Source: Acidobacteriota bacterium
GTDB taxonomy: Bacteria > Acidobacteriota > Terriglobia > Terriglobales > Acidobacteriaceae
Direction: 5' to 3'
Assembly: GCA_003225175.1 (NCBI GenBank)
Contig: QIBA01000069.1
Coordinates: 1-38,585 of the forward strand
DNA length: 38,585 nucleotides
Shown: piece by piece, positions 1-8,649 of the stretch
Position numbering within the stretch: position 1 is the stretch's first letter
How the letters are laid out: each line of letters starts with the position of its first letter
Program-made: the position numbers and the translations under genes
Notes under the pieces: generated by a model
What the model was told of the DNA's origin: nothing
The model's input: only the letters and a program-made list of their open reading frames with translations
The model's database searches: none

Positions 1-3000
1 ATCTGTCCCGGAGTTGTGCCTTGAGCCAGACTAGTGATTTGTCCTGCATTCGAATTGATAGTCGTGCCGGAAGTGTTGACCGTAACCTGCGACGGGGCTT
101 CCCAGTTCTGAACATTGAACACGTTGAAGAATTGGAATTGAAGCTGCAGCCTCATCTGCTCTCCAATTGGGAAGTTTTTCATCATGGCGAAGTCCATGTT
201 CCAGACCGCCGGTCCACGGAAAGCATTGCGACTTACGTTCCCAAACGACCCCGACGGCGCAGTAAAGGCACAGGGATTGAAGTAATTTGCTCGCCCACCG
301 ACGGCCTCCGGAGCGCTGCCCTTCTTGCCCGCTCCAGGTTGTCCAGCAGGGATCGTCTGTGAAGTGGTGAAGTGACACTGTGGATCAGGATTAGCAGCAA
401 CCGGGCCAGCCGCAAACGGATTGGAGATGATGTTCGGTCGTCCGTAGGTGCCGATGCCTGGTGCGCTGCCTTTCAGGGTCGCAATATCCCCGGAGACTTG
501 CAGATTGTATGGTGTTCCCGAGCGTGCTTGCAGGATAGAGTCAGACTCCCAATTTCCGAGAATCCAGGACAAAGGTCCATCATTCAGGAAGCGCTTGCCG
601 CGCCCAAATGGCAGCTCGTAGACGTTCGCCCAAGAGAAGAAGTGAGTGATGTCATAACCAGATACTCCGCGCGCACTGCGCAGATCGTAAAACGTCTGCA
701 CGGTAGATCCGCCGCCGGAAAGTGAGTTTTCAACTCCGAAGTACCCACTGCCTTCATCGATGGATTTGCTCCAGGTGTAAGACACGAGTGAGCTCAGGCC
801 GTTTGCAAAGCGGTGGTCCAGCTTTGTCTCCAACCCGTTATAGCTCGAGCGAGCAATACTCATAGTGTAGTTGTTGATGTTGGCCCAAGGCACGGGTCGA
901 AGTGCATCGACAACCGCATTTGATGTGAGCGCCGGCGACGCTTGTCGAGCTGCATTCGCCAGCCCCGACCATGGTAACCGTCCGTTTTGGCTGCCCACGT
1001 AGGCCAGCGAAAACATCGTGTTCGCCGTCAGCTCCTGCTGGACCTCCAGATGATATTGCAGAGAGTACGGATCCTTGTATCGGGGATCATCGCTGAAACC
1101 CCCGATTCCCCACGGGCGAGTGGTTGGCAGTGTAACTGGGAAGTGTCCTTGGATACCATTCAAGAACTGGAAGGGAGTAGTTGCACTGGTCACAAACGAA
1201 GCATCGTCCCAATACAATCCTGCCCCCGCTCGAAGTACCGTTTTGGGACGCATTTGCCATGCGAGGCCAAAACGTGGTCCGAAGTTATCTTTGATTGGAG
1301 GTGGCGCAAAGAACTGTTTGCCCGCCAGCACTACATTAGCAAAGTGAGGATCGGTGCGGAAATCCTTCGAAGCAGTGTAGGCACCGGTAGTCAGATCGAT
1401 ACCGTCCGGAATGCATGGCGCTTGCTTTGCCACGCTGCAAAGCGGCGGCATCGCAGTGGCTCCTATGATCCAGTGTTGATTTGTCAGATCAAAGGAATTC
1501 CAGAGCCGGCCGTCGGTGGTCTGAGGTTGAGTGAGATAGTCGTACCTCAGGCCGAAGGTTAGGGTCAGATTCGGCCTTGCCTTCCACTCGTCCTGAAGGT
1601 ATGCCGCCCATGAGGCGTAGCTAAAGGCTACTTCACCGCCGGCCCGATTGGGCAGCTGTCCCGAAGCTGTATTTGGCAACGCCAGGAGCGCTGAAGCCAA
1701 AGATAGTCCGGTATTCCCAGAGGTGGTTGAGTTCTGTGGATTGTTGGTTTGCGCGTTGCTGAAGGTGAAGGTTTGGAACGTGTTGTCCTGTACTCGCTTA
1801 GCGTTGATATACCAGAACCCAGTTTTGATATTGTGATTGCCTTTTAACCACTGAAGGCTCGGAGTGAAACTACGGGTAGGGTTCTCGCGCAACGCAGGAC
1901 CGCGGACCCCGTAATTAGTATTTCCGGTTGGGCTGTTCCCGCCAGGGTTATTCCACGGCCCGGCGAGAGTAACCAGCATGCCGTTGTATTTGTCGACATC
2001 TGCGAAGCCAGCCTGCGTGAGTGGCGCAGTTCCCTTTTCATGCGCGTTTTGCTGACTGGAATCCACTCCCGGACGGCCTGCATATCCCGCGCGGAAGTCG
2101 AAAATTAGGTTTGGACCAAAGGTGTGGACGTAATCACCGCCATAGTTACGCCCCGGGGATCCTCCGGCAGTCGAACCGAAATCGCCGAGGGGAGTCAACG
2201 TGTAATTGTTCTGTTGGGTATAGCGAAAGAAAACGTTGTCGCGCTGACTGAAGCGGTGGTCGACTCGAATATTGTATTCGTCCGAGTTGTTGATCGAGGC
2301 TCGATTTTGAATGAAGTTCTTGCTTGGATCGATCGGATTAGCGTAGTTCGGTCCAGGCGAATATGCCTTAAAGAACGCCTGCATCGCCGGATTGATCAGC
2401 GAGGTCGGAATCTTGTTGCACGCCGTAACGCCTGCTGGCGGCGCGGAGCCTTTTGGAAGTTGCAGCCGCGTAGTGGGATCGGCCGGCAAGGGCTGTCCGC
2501 TGCTGTCGCAGTAAAAGGGATCCCGCAGTGTGGCGCCGCCGCTTGCACGCGACGAGAATGGGTTGAAGATCTGATTGCTGACGCGCGAAATCGTGGTTTG
2601 CGAAAAGTCCCCATTTAGTTCTGCTGCTGTAGGAACATAAGAGGTTACCTGGCTCGGCTGGCTATAGCGCCACCCGTCATATCCACCGGAAAAGAATGTT
2701 CGGTCGCGCCAGATGGGTCCGGAGAAAGTCGCGCCGAACTGGTTCTGATGATAGGTCGCGGGCGCCTTTGGATTGCCGAAAGCATCAACATCCGTAAATC
2801 CGTTACGCGCGTCAAATGCGTTGTTGCGGACGTACTCAAATGCCGATCCGTGAAATCTGTTCGTTCCCGCGCGTGACACCATGTTCACGACGCCCCCTGC
2901 GGCGCCCCCCATATCGGCGTGGGCGTCCTGGCCTACCACTTTGAATTCCTGAACGAGATCGATGTTAGGAATCACGATGTATGTCGGCCCGCGAATGTTG

Positions 3001-3632
3001 GTGTTTATGATTCCATCGAAGAAGTAGAGCTTCGACCGGTTTTGCTGTCCGTGGAACGACGGATCGGCGAATCCCGATCCGGGAATTCCAACGTTGCCTT
3101 CGACTCCTCCGATGCTCTTGTTCTGAGAAGTCGAAACGGGGGTAACGCCGGGAGTGAGCGTCAACAGTTGAGTAAAGTTCCTGCCGTTCAACGGAAGAGA
3201 CTGGACAGTCTTCTCCTCAATAACCGTTCCCAATTCGGTAGTGGTGCTGTCGATCACAGGCGCTGCCGCCGTTACTTCGACAGTGGTAGAAGCGCTGCCA
3301 ACATCCAGCTTCATGTTCTGTGTCACGGCCTGGTTGACGGCAACCTGGAAGGCCGATTCAACTGCCTTAAACCCGGTCTTCTCCACTTTCAGCTTGTAGG
3401 CTCCGGGCTGCACGTTCACGAATACGAAATACCCGTTGTTGTTCGTGGTGGCGGTACTCTGGATGTTTGTGCCCTGGTTCGTAAGAGTGACGGCTGCACC
3501 GGGCACGACGGCCCCTGTGGAGTCGGTGACGGTTCCGTTGGTTTCACCGCCTCGGGTTTGCGCAAATGCCGGAAGGGAAAAAGCGATACATAAAATAATC
3601 GACGTCAGGGTCGATTTCTTTGTGAACAGCAT
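1..3632 (-). CDS. TonB-dependent receptor, Oar-like (C-terminus cut by window edge)
   Basis: Outer-membrane beta-barrel receptor that probably imports oligosaccharides using TonB energy; the substrate is not shown by sequence. I translated the minus strand from ATG 3632 and found it open without a stop or frameshift to base 1 (1210 codons), so only the last residues are missing. It starts with a signal peptide (MLFTKKSTLTSIILCIAF, then an AQ cleavage region), followed by a carboxypeptidase-regulatory-like domain at about residues 30-115 (GTVTDSTGAVVPGA). A plug domain follows, with the typical SLPLNGRNFTQLLTLTPGV and FHGSAFEYVRNNAFDARN patterns, and then a long barrel. GGAGG lies 5 bases before the start. 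No SusD-like gene is adjacent, as is usual for acidobacterial Oar-like receptors. It is downstream of a second receptor on the same strand but has its own promoter. Identity is only moderate to that neighbour, so this is not a recent tandem copy. Confidence 0.93.
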   Translation of the reverse strand, partial: MLFTKKSTLTSIILCIAFSLPAFAQTRGGETNGTVTDSTGAVVPGAAVTLTNQGTNIQSTATTNNNGYFVFVNVQPGAYKLKVEKTGFKAVESAFQVAVNQAVTQNMKLDVGSASTTVEVTAAAPVIDSTTTELGTVIEEKTVQSLPLNGRNFTQLLTLTPGVTPVSTSQNKSIGGVEGNVGIPGSGFADPSFHGQQNRSKLYFFDGIINTNIRGPTYIVIPNIDLVQEFKVVGQDAHADMGGAAGGVVNMVSRAGTNRFHGSAFEYVRNNAFDARNGFTDVDAFGNPKAPATYHQNQFGATFSGPIWRDRTFFSGGYDGWRYSQPSQVTSYVPTAAELNGDFSQTTISRVSNQIFNPFSSRASGGATLRDPFYCDSSGQPLPADPTTRLQLPKGSAPPAGVTACNKIPTSLINPAMQAFFKAYSPGPNYANPIDPSKNFIQNRASINNSDEYNIRVDHRFSQRDNVFFRYTQQNNYTLTPLGDFGSTAGGSPGRNYGGDYVHTFGPNLIFDFRAGYAGRPGVDSSQQNAHEKGTAPLTQAGFADVDKYNGMLVTLAGPWNNPGGNSPTGNTNYGVRGPALRENPTRSFTPSLQWLKGNHNIKTGFWYINAKRVQDNTFQTFTFSNAQTNNPQNSTTSGNTGLSLASALLALPNTASGQLPNRAGGEVAFSYASWAAYLQDEWKARPNLTLTFGLRYDYLTQPQTTDGRLWNSFDLTNQHWIIGATAMPPLCSVAKQAPCIPDGIDLTTGAYTASKDFRTDPHFANVVLAGKQFFAPPPIKDNFGPRFGLAWQMRPKTVLRAGAGLYWDDASFVTSATTPFQFLNGIQGHFPVTLPTTRPWGIGGFSDDPRYKDPYSLQYHLEVQQELTANTMFSLAYVGSQNGRLPWSGLANAARQASPALTSNAVVDALRPVPWANINNYTMSIARSSYNGLETKLDHRFANGLSSLVSYTWSKSIDEGSGYFGVENSLSGGGSTVQTFYDLRSARGVSGYDITHFFSWANVYELPFGRGKRFLNDGPLSWILGNWESDSILQARSGTPYNLQVSGDIATLKGSAPGIGTYGRPNIISNPFAAGPVAANPDPQCHFTTSQTIPAGQPGAGKKGSAPEAVGGRANYFNPCAFTAPSGSFGNVSRNAFRGPAVWNMDFAMMKNFPIGEQMRLQLQFQFFNVFNVQNWEAPSQVTVNTSGTTINSNAGQITSLAQGTTPGQ

Positions 3633-3719
3633 CGATGCCTCCACTGTTGTCTTGGGAGCAGGCCGGCGTTAGCCGTCAACCGGAGAAGCAAGTCGAACGT
3701 GGTCTGCAACGGACGAGAA

Positions 3720-3780
3720 CCTATATCAAAAGACTTGCGACGAATTCAAGATGAAAAATTTATGTTTTATATTTTGAAAT
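3720..3780 (-). promoter_or_regulatory. Promoter and conserved upstream block of the first TonB receptor
   Basis: On the minus strand TTGAAT (3749-3744) and TATAGG (3725-3720) are separated by 18 bases and would start transcription near 3712, giving an 80-base leader. Immediately upstream is an AT-rich stretch ending in ATTTCA (3780-3775). The 39 bases 3742-3780 match 7734-7772, upstream of the second receptor, at 31 of 39 positions without gaps, and the -35, the 18-base spacer length and the TATAG core are all preserved. The promoter itself is predicted; the conservation is directly visible. Confidence 0.6.
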
Positions 3781-3850
3781 AATACCCACCTGTCCCCGCT
3801 TTAATGGGCGGTCGAGCCAGCCTTCGTCAACAGGGGGATTCTGCGAAAGA

Positions 3851-3882
3851 ACCATCACCGCCACGGAACTGGCGGCGATGGT
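3851..3882 (-). terminator. Stem-loop after the second TonB receptor
   Basis: A 12-base-pair stem with an 8-base loop lies 23 bases after the stop codon of the receptor ending at 3905. In the minus-strand transcript all 12 pairs can form (one is G-U), and the stem is followed by a short U-rich run (UCUUUC). It is a plausible intrinsic terminator with a weak U-tract that separates the two receptor genes. Confidence 0.5.
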
Positions 3883-3904
3883 TGAGAAGCTTTGTGTGGT
3901 CGTG

Positions 3905-6900
3905 TCAGAAGGTAATTTTCCCGACGAGCTGCAGAATGCGCGCGCCACGATCGCCCGTCAAAGCTCCAAAATTTCCTGTGGTCGTCAATTGTCCGTTTGC
4001 AGAGTTAAAGGTTGCGGTGTTCTGCACGGCGTTGAAGCTTACGTGATTGAAAATGTTATAAGCCTCGCAGCGCAGTTGGAATTTAATGCGTTCTGTAATG
4101 GGAATGCTCTTCGCTAAGGTCATATCCCAGTTGTCGGTGCCGGGCCCTCTGTAAATCACATTGCGTGTAATGCCTGCCATGCTTGGCGAGGGTATGACGC
4201 CGACAGGTGGCAGTGCGAAGCTGCTCGAGTTAAGGAACTGAAACGAGGAATGGTGGGCGCCGTCTGGAGTCAAGGGATTGCCGTTGAGAATCAACCGGGA
4301 GCCATCGCCGCCTCCGGTAATGTTCAGGTTGCCGGTGCTAAGCGTGACCTTGCTGTTGCCCTGACCATACGAGTACGACTGCGGGGTGCCGCTGACGAAT
4401 TCGGCGATTCCCGACCATTCCCAGTTATCGGCTACTGCCTTGAGCACTTTGTTGTCCCAGAGGCTGCTGGCCTTAGGCAGGCTATATACCCAGTGGAGCA
4501 CAAGATTATTGGTACGGTCATAACTGGCGAGACCGTAGTTCCACCAACGCGGATCCTGATATATAGCGATAGCTCCGAATGTGCCGGTACCGCCAGTATT
4601 GTCGGCATAGTCCATCGCCTTCGACCAGGTGTAGGACACCCCAAACTCCAGGTTCTTGGAGAAGCGACGATTCACGGCCGCCTGTAGAGCGTTGTAGTTC
4701 GAAGTGCTTGTGTACTCCCGCAAGGTGATATCGCCATATCCCGGAATCGGCCGGAAGAAGTTATCGTTTTTGGCGCCCTGCTGCGTAACTGTTCCATTTA
4801 GGAACGTGTTCTTGGTGGCGGTCGGGTCGATATTCTGGGGCTGGAATTGGGAGAGGTAGGGAACTTCATTGATGTTGGGCGTTTGTTCCAAGTGCCGTCC
4901 GAAAGTGCCAACATAGGAAATGTCGAGCACAGTGGAAAAGCCCATGTCGCGCTGTATTCCAAAGTTGGTGCTGAAGGTCGACGCGATTTTGTGATCGAGC
5001 GGCATGATCTTCGTATCCTGCGGGCCGAGAAGACTCGATACGCTGACGCATCCCGTCGGAAGCGTGTTGCAGTTAGACGTAAAGGTCGCGACATTTCCCT
5101 GACTCACGCTCGTGCTGCCGATCACAGGAGCAGTGGTTGCGAAATCTCCAACCACTCCCGCATCTTCACGAAGGTTATAGAAGATGCCCGCGCCCGCGCG
5201 GATCGCGGTCTTTCCATCTCCCCAAGGATCGAACGAAAAGCCTAAACGAGGGGCGAGCAGTACTCCATTGCTGTTGCGAAGGCTGCTCGGGTATGTGGGA
5301 TCGGTGTTTATGACGCTGCCAGTGAAATTAAACGGTCCAACGAACTGTCCAACTGCGCCTGAGGGCTTCACGTCATTGGGATTGCTTGGATTCTGAGCGC
5401 AACGCGACGGCTTGGTCTTCAAACCAGCCGAACAAAGGGCCTGCTGTGAAGCTGACAGACTTGCGAAAGTAACCGGCTGATACAAGGCTGGAACCTGCGT
5501 GCGGTCATACCGGCTCGGCGCGAATGTCACACCTGCACCCGGGTCGAGCGTGTATGGGAAGTCGTAGCTGAATCGCAGCCCGTAATCGAGCGTCAACCTG
5601 CGTGTGATCTTCCAGTTGTCCTGCGCATACCACTCGAGTATCCGCCACTTTGGCGCATAGACGGTTCGACTTCCTTCGGTGTATGTGCTGTAGTTCCCGA
5701 GGATGGCATTGGCGTAGGCATAGCCGGCGTCGGTTGCATTGCTCGAATTCACGTCAAAAGCGAACTTGCCGTTGAATTGATTGCCGATGGGATGTTGTAC
5801 GTACCTGCCGTTTTGCCAATACACACCGAACTTGGTGGTGTGCTGCCTCCAGACCTTTGTCAGGCCGTCGGTGTATTCCCATGTTCCGGTGTTGTTGTTG
5901 AAGGGGAAGCGAGTATAGAAATTGATCTGCGGAGCACATGCTGCCGCCGCCGTGTTGCAGTTGGTGCCTTGGCCTATTCCGAATCCGCTGCCTGCGTTCA
6001 CTCCACCGCCGTTGAAGCTGATGTTCGGCACCAAGTTGAGTGGATTAGTAGCTGGATTGAATTGGCCGATGCTCACACCACTGCCGCTACCCCTTTGCAG
6101 TTTGGGAAGCACGGACTGATCTACAAAACCCGAGCGTTCTCTCCAATCGGAGTATCCCGCCGTGAATTCATTCACCAGGGTGGGGCTTGCAGTCCACGTT
6201 GCGCCGATGACGCCATTTCTTGCGGGCGTGTCATAGAAGAATGCAGGACCCCACTGCATGGAGGCGTCCAAGCCGGGTGAATCGGTAGGGCCCTTCGTGT
6301 TGTTGGTCATGTTCATGCCGCGGAAGAACGTATGCAGCTTGTCCGTGATGTTGTAGTCGACCCGCAACACTTGCTGGTTTACCGGCTTGTCGATCGTTGA
6401 CTGGACGGCATAGTTGTAGAGTCCGCCGCCTGGAGCTACGAGCGGAGTACTGAGCGTAGGCATCGGAAATAGGTTAAGCAGAGCTTGCGTATTCGGATTC
6501 ACAAATGCCGGATTGACATGCGTGCTATCGAGTAGACAAGCTTGATTCCCGGCAGCCCCACAATTCTTTGGATCAGCGAGGGTGACCTTGTCTCCCTGCT
6601 TGTCGACGCTCTGCGAAAAATCGCCCTTTCGCTCCAGCGCAGTTGGCATCATGAAATATCGAGCTGTGCCTGGTGTGTGCGTGGGCCAGATCTCCTGGGA
6701 GAAGAAGAAAAACAATTTGTTCTTGTCGCTGTTGAATCTTCCTGGCCAGTAAACGGGTCCGCCGACGTTGTATCCAACCGTGTTAAAGCGATATCGCGGC
6801 CTCGCGAGTCCTGTCTTGTTATTAAACGTATCGTTGGCGTTGAGCGCCTCGTTGCGTCCGTAGTAGTAGCCCTCGCCGTGAAAATTTCGAGTTCCCGATT

Positions 6901-7633
6901 TGGTCGTAATGTTGACGATCGCTCCGCCACTCTGTCCATATTCAGCCTGGTAGTTGTTGAGCAGAACTTTGATTTCGGAGACCGCCTCCATGTTGAGTGG
7001 CGTATCAAACCTGTTGCCGCCCCCTCTCGGATTCCCGTTAACGCCGTCGAGACTGATGGAATTACTCACCTCGCGCGTACCGGAAACCGCTCCTGCTCCC
7101 GAGGTGCCGAGCTGCGAACCTCCTTCTCCGTCTTTGACCACTCCGGGCAAGAGCCGGACCAAAGCCAGGGCATCGCGACCGGGAGTACTCAGATGGGAAA
7201 TTTCGTTGCTGTCGAGCAGGGCCGAGCGCTCTGAGCTCTCGGTTTGCACCGGCGTCGGCGCTGCTTCGACATTCACTACCTCCGTGGCCGAACCGATCTG
7301 GAGCTGCAGATTTCCGGCTGATAGGCGCTGAGACGCGCTCAGATGCAAGTCTTTCTTAGCCAGCTCTTTGAACCCGGTTGCTTTGATCGAAACGGAGTAC
7401 GTTCCTGGTTGAATCGAGGGAAAAGAAAATAAACCGGTAGAGTCAGCCTGAGATACTCGTTGTTCGCCGGTTTCCTGGTTTGTGAGCGTTACGTTTCCGC
7501 CAGGAATCACGGCGCCGCTCGCATCCACTACTCTTCCTGAAATCTCACCGCTGGATGTTTGAGCCACGCACATCTGGGCGGTGGCAAAACAGATTGCGAG
7601 CACGGTGACTGCTAGATGAAGGCAACGCTTCAT
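3905..7633 (-). CDS. TonB-dependent receptor, Oar-like
   Basis: Complete receptor of 1242 residues, probably importing oligosaccharides across the outer membrane. It has a signal peptide (MKRCLHLAVTVLAICFATA, cleavage after CVAQ), a carboxypeptidase-regulatory-like domain at about residues 28-115 (GRVVDASGAVIPGG), a plug with LVRLLPGVVKDG and NITTKSGTRNFHGEGYYYGR, and a barrel ending in an aromatic residue (LVGKITF), as outer-membrane proteins do. Two ATGs are possible. The upstream one (7639) directly abuts AGGAGG, whereas the one at 7633 has the proper 6-base spacing, so 7633 is chosen. The IclR regulator at 7813 is divergently oriented and is the obvious candidate controller. The substrate is unknown; the neighbouring enzymes suggest uronic-acid or deoxy-sugar oligosaccharides. 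Confidence 0.95.
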   Translation of the reverse strand: MKRCLHLAVTVLAICFATAQMCVAQTSSGEISGRVVDASGAVIPGGNVTLTNQETGEQRVSQADSTGLFSFPSIQPGTYSVSIKATGFKELAKKDLHLSASQRLSAGNLQLQIGSATEVVNVEAAPTPVQTESSERSALLDSNEISHLSTPGRDALALVRLLPGVVKDGEGGSQLGTSGAGAVSGTREVSNSISLDGVNGNPRGGGNRFDTPLNMEAVSEIKVLLNNYQAEYGQSGGAIVNITTKSGTRNFHGEGYYYGRNEALNANDTFNNKTGLARPRYRFNTVGYNVGGPVYWPGRFNSDKNKLFFFFSQEIWPTHTPGTARYFMMPTALERKGDFSQSVDKQGDKVTLADPKNCGAAGNQACLLDSTHVNPAFVNPNTQALLNLFPMPTLSTPLVAPGGGLYNYAVQSTIDKPVNQQVLRVDYNITDKLHTFFRGMNMTNNTKGPTDSPGLDASMQWGPAFFYDTPARNGVIGATWTASPTLVNEFTAGYSDWRERSGFVDQSVLPKLQRGSGSGVSIGQFNPATNPLNLVPNISFNGGGVNAGSGFGIGQGTNCNTAAAACAPQINFYTRFPFNNNTGTWEYTDGLTKVWRQHTTKFGVYWQNGRYVQHPIGNQFNGKFAFDVNSSNATDAGYAYANAILGNYSTYTEGSRTVYAPKWRILEWYAQDNWKITRRLTLDYGLRFSYDFPYTLDPGAGVTFAPSRYDRTQVPALYQPVTFASLSASQQALCSAGLKTKPSRCAQNPSNPNDVKPSGAVGQFVGPFNFTGSVINTDPTYPSSLRNSNGVLLAPRLGFSFDPWGDGKTAIRAGAGIFYNLREDAGVVGDFATTAPVIGSTSVSQGNVATFTSNCNTLPTGCVSVSSLLGPQDTKIMPLDHKIASTFSTNFGIQRDMGFSTVLDISYVGTFGRHLEQTPNINEVPYLSQFQPQNIDPTATKNTFLNGTVTQQGAKNDNFFRPIPGYGDITLREYTSTSNYNALQAAVNRRFSKNLEFGVSYTWSKAMDYADNTGGTGTFGAIAIYQDPRWWNYGLASYDRTNNLVLHWVYSLPKASSLWDNKVLKAVADNWEWSGIAEFVSGTPQSYSYGQGNSKVTLSTGNLNITGGGDGSRLILNGNPLTPDGAHHSSFQFLNSSSFALPPVGVIPSPSMAGITRNVIYRGPGTDNWDMTLAKSIPITERIKFQLRCEAYNIFNHVSFNAVQNTATFNSANGQLTTTGNFGALTGDRGARILQLVGKITF

Positions 7634-7711
7634 TGGCATCCTCCTATGACTTTCCTGCTAGACAGGTTTAGTTCTTGGGTCCGGCGGAAACGCGGACTCC
7701 GGCGGGAAAAA

Positions 7712-7772
7712 GCTATAACAAGGATTTATTTCTGAATTCAAGCTAAAAAATGTATATTTCAGATCATGAAAT
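7712..7772 (-). promoter_or_regulatory. Promoter and conserved upstream block of the second TonB receptor
   Basis: On the minus strand TTGAAT (7741-7736) and TATAGC (7717-7712) are separated by 18 bases; transcription would start near 7704. The block 7734-7772 directly upstream is the counterpart of 3742-3780 (31 of 39 identical). Its distal end holds a perfect inverted repeat, ATTTCA-N5-TGAAAT (7756-7772), centred near -60, a position compatible with an activator or an upstream repressor site. Confidence 0.6.
7730..7772 (+). promoter_or_regulatory. Predicted IclR gene promoter with overlapping palindromic operator
   Basis: On the plus strand a weak -35 (TTCTGA, 7730-7735) is followed after 17 bases by TATATT (7753-7758). 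The perfect palindrome ATTTCA-GATCA-TGAAAT (7756-7772) overlaps the end of this -10 and the start region. A protein bound there could repress the IclR gene while acting on the divergent receptor promoter. The assignment to the adjacent IclR protein is inferred from position. Confidence 0.4.
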
Positions 7773-7812
7773 CTGTGGCATGCTGTTCCGGCAGTAAATT
7801 GAGGAGTCTCGA

Positions 7813-8646
7813 ATGATCAGGGCACGCGAATCGAAGTCAGCGCCAGTGGGAGTTGTAACGAAGGTTCTGCACATTCTGGAGACGTTGCATGATGCTCCTT
7901 CTGGGTTGCAACTCAAGGATGTTGCGCAACAAACCGGAATTAATAAGAGCACCGCATACCGTTTTCTAGCGCATTTAGAGCATGAGGGATATGTGTTTCG
8001 CGACAGCTCGGGAGCTTACGCCATCGGAGTTCGCTTGGCGCGATTGGCCTCGGGAGTGTCATACCAGACGACGCTTCGCAAGATCAGCCGTCCGGTGCTG
8101 CAGCAATTGTGGCGTGCGACGGGCGAGACAGTAAATCTTGCCGTGTTGGACGGCCGCGAGGTCCTGTATCTGGACGTGATGGAGAGTAGCCACACGTTCC
8201 GGCTCGTGTCGCAAGTTGGCATTCGGCGTCCGGTGTACTGTACCGCGTTAGGCAAGGCGATGCTGGCGTTTGTGCCGGACGAAGAGCAGCAATACTTCTT
8301 TACTGGCCTGGCATTCGAGCGCTTCACGCCGCACACGGTGAAGAACGTTGCGCAACTCCGCAAAGACTTCGCGCAAATCCGGCAGCGGGGGTACTCGATC
8401 GACAATGAGGAGGCATACCTGGGATCGCGCTGCATTGGGGCTGCAGTCTTTGAGGCGTCAGGAAAGATAGCGGCTGCCGTAAGCGTGTCGGGTCCCACTA
8501 CGCGCGTTACTCGCGAGAAGCTGCCTGTGTTTGCCGCGGCAGCTAAGAACGCGGCGAGCGCAATCTCCAGAAGCCTCGGATATTCGCTGACAGAGAAGAC
8601 GAACCGAGCGGATGGGTTGGCAACAGCCGTGGGCCAGTATCACTAG
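7813..8646 (+). CDS. IclR-family transcriptional regulator
   Basis: DNA-binding regulator of 277 residues, the usual IclR length. An N-terminal winged helix (about residues 12-75; GVVTKVLHILETL, then INKSTAYRFLAHLEHEGYV) precedes the IclR ligand-binding domain (GETVNLAVLDGREVLYLDV, CTALGKAMLAF, CIGAAVFEASGKIAAAVSVSGP). IclR proteins commonly sense sugar acids, for example KdgR with 2-keto-3-deoxygluconate. GAGGAG six bases before ATG 7813 supports the start. The gene is divergent from a TonB receptor and convergent with the LutB-LutA gene, with only 3 bases between the stop codons. It probably controls the receptors or the sugar-acid operons; the ligand cannot be read from sequence. Confidence 0.93.
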   Translation: MIRARESKSAPVGVVTKVLHILETLHDAPSGLQLKDVAQQTGINKSTAYRFLAHLEHEGYVFRDSSGAYAIGVRLARLASGVSYQTTLRKISRPVLQQLWRATGETVNLAVLDGREVLYLDVMESSHTFRLVSQVGIRRPVYCTALGKAMLAFVPDEEQQYFFTGLAFERFTPHTVKNVAQLRKDFAQIRQRGYSIDNEEAYLGSRCIGAAVFEASGKIAAAVSVSGPTTRVTREKLPVFAAAAKNAASAISRSLGYSLTEKTNRADGLATAVGQYH

Positions 8647-8649
8647 TTC

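Noticed and set aside
2919-3593. Plus-strand open frame of 224 codons
   Set aside because: It lies wholly inside the first receptor gene in antisense, has no ribosome-binding site and resembles no family.
1-7633. Origin of the two left-hand receptors by recent tandem duplication
   Set aside because: The translated N-terminal domains and plugs differ throughout; only the promoter blocks are nearly identical.
1-7633. A SusC/SusD-type polysaccharide utilisation locus
   Set aside because: No SusD-like lipoprotein gene is next to any of the three receptors, and their domain layout is of the acidobacterial Oar-like type.
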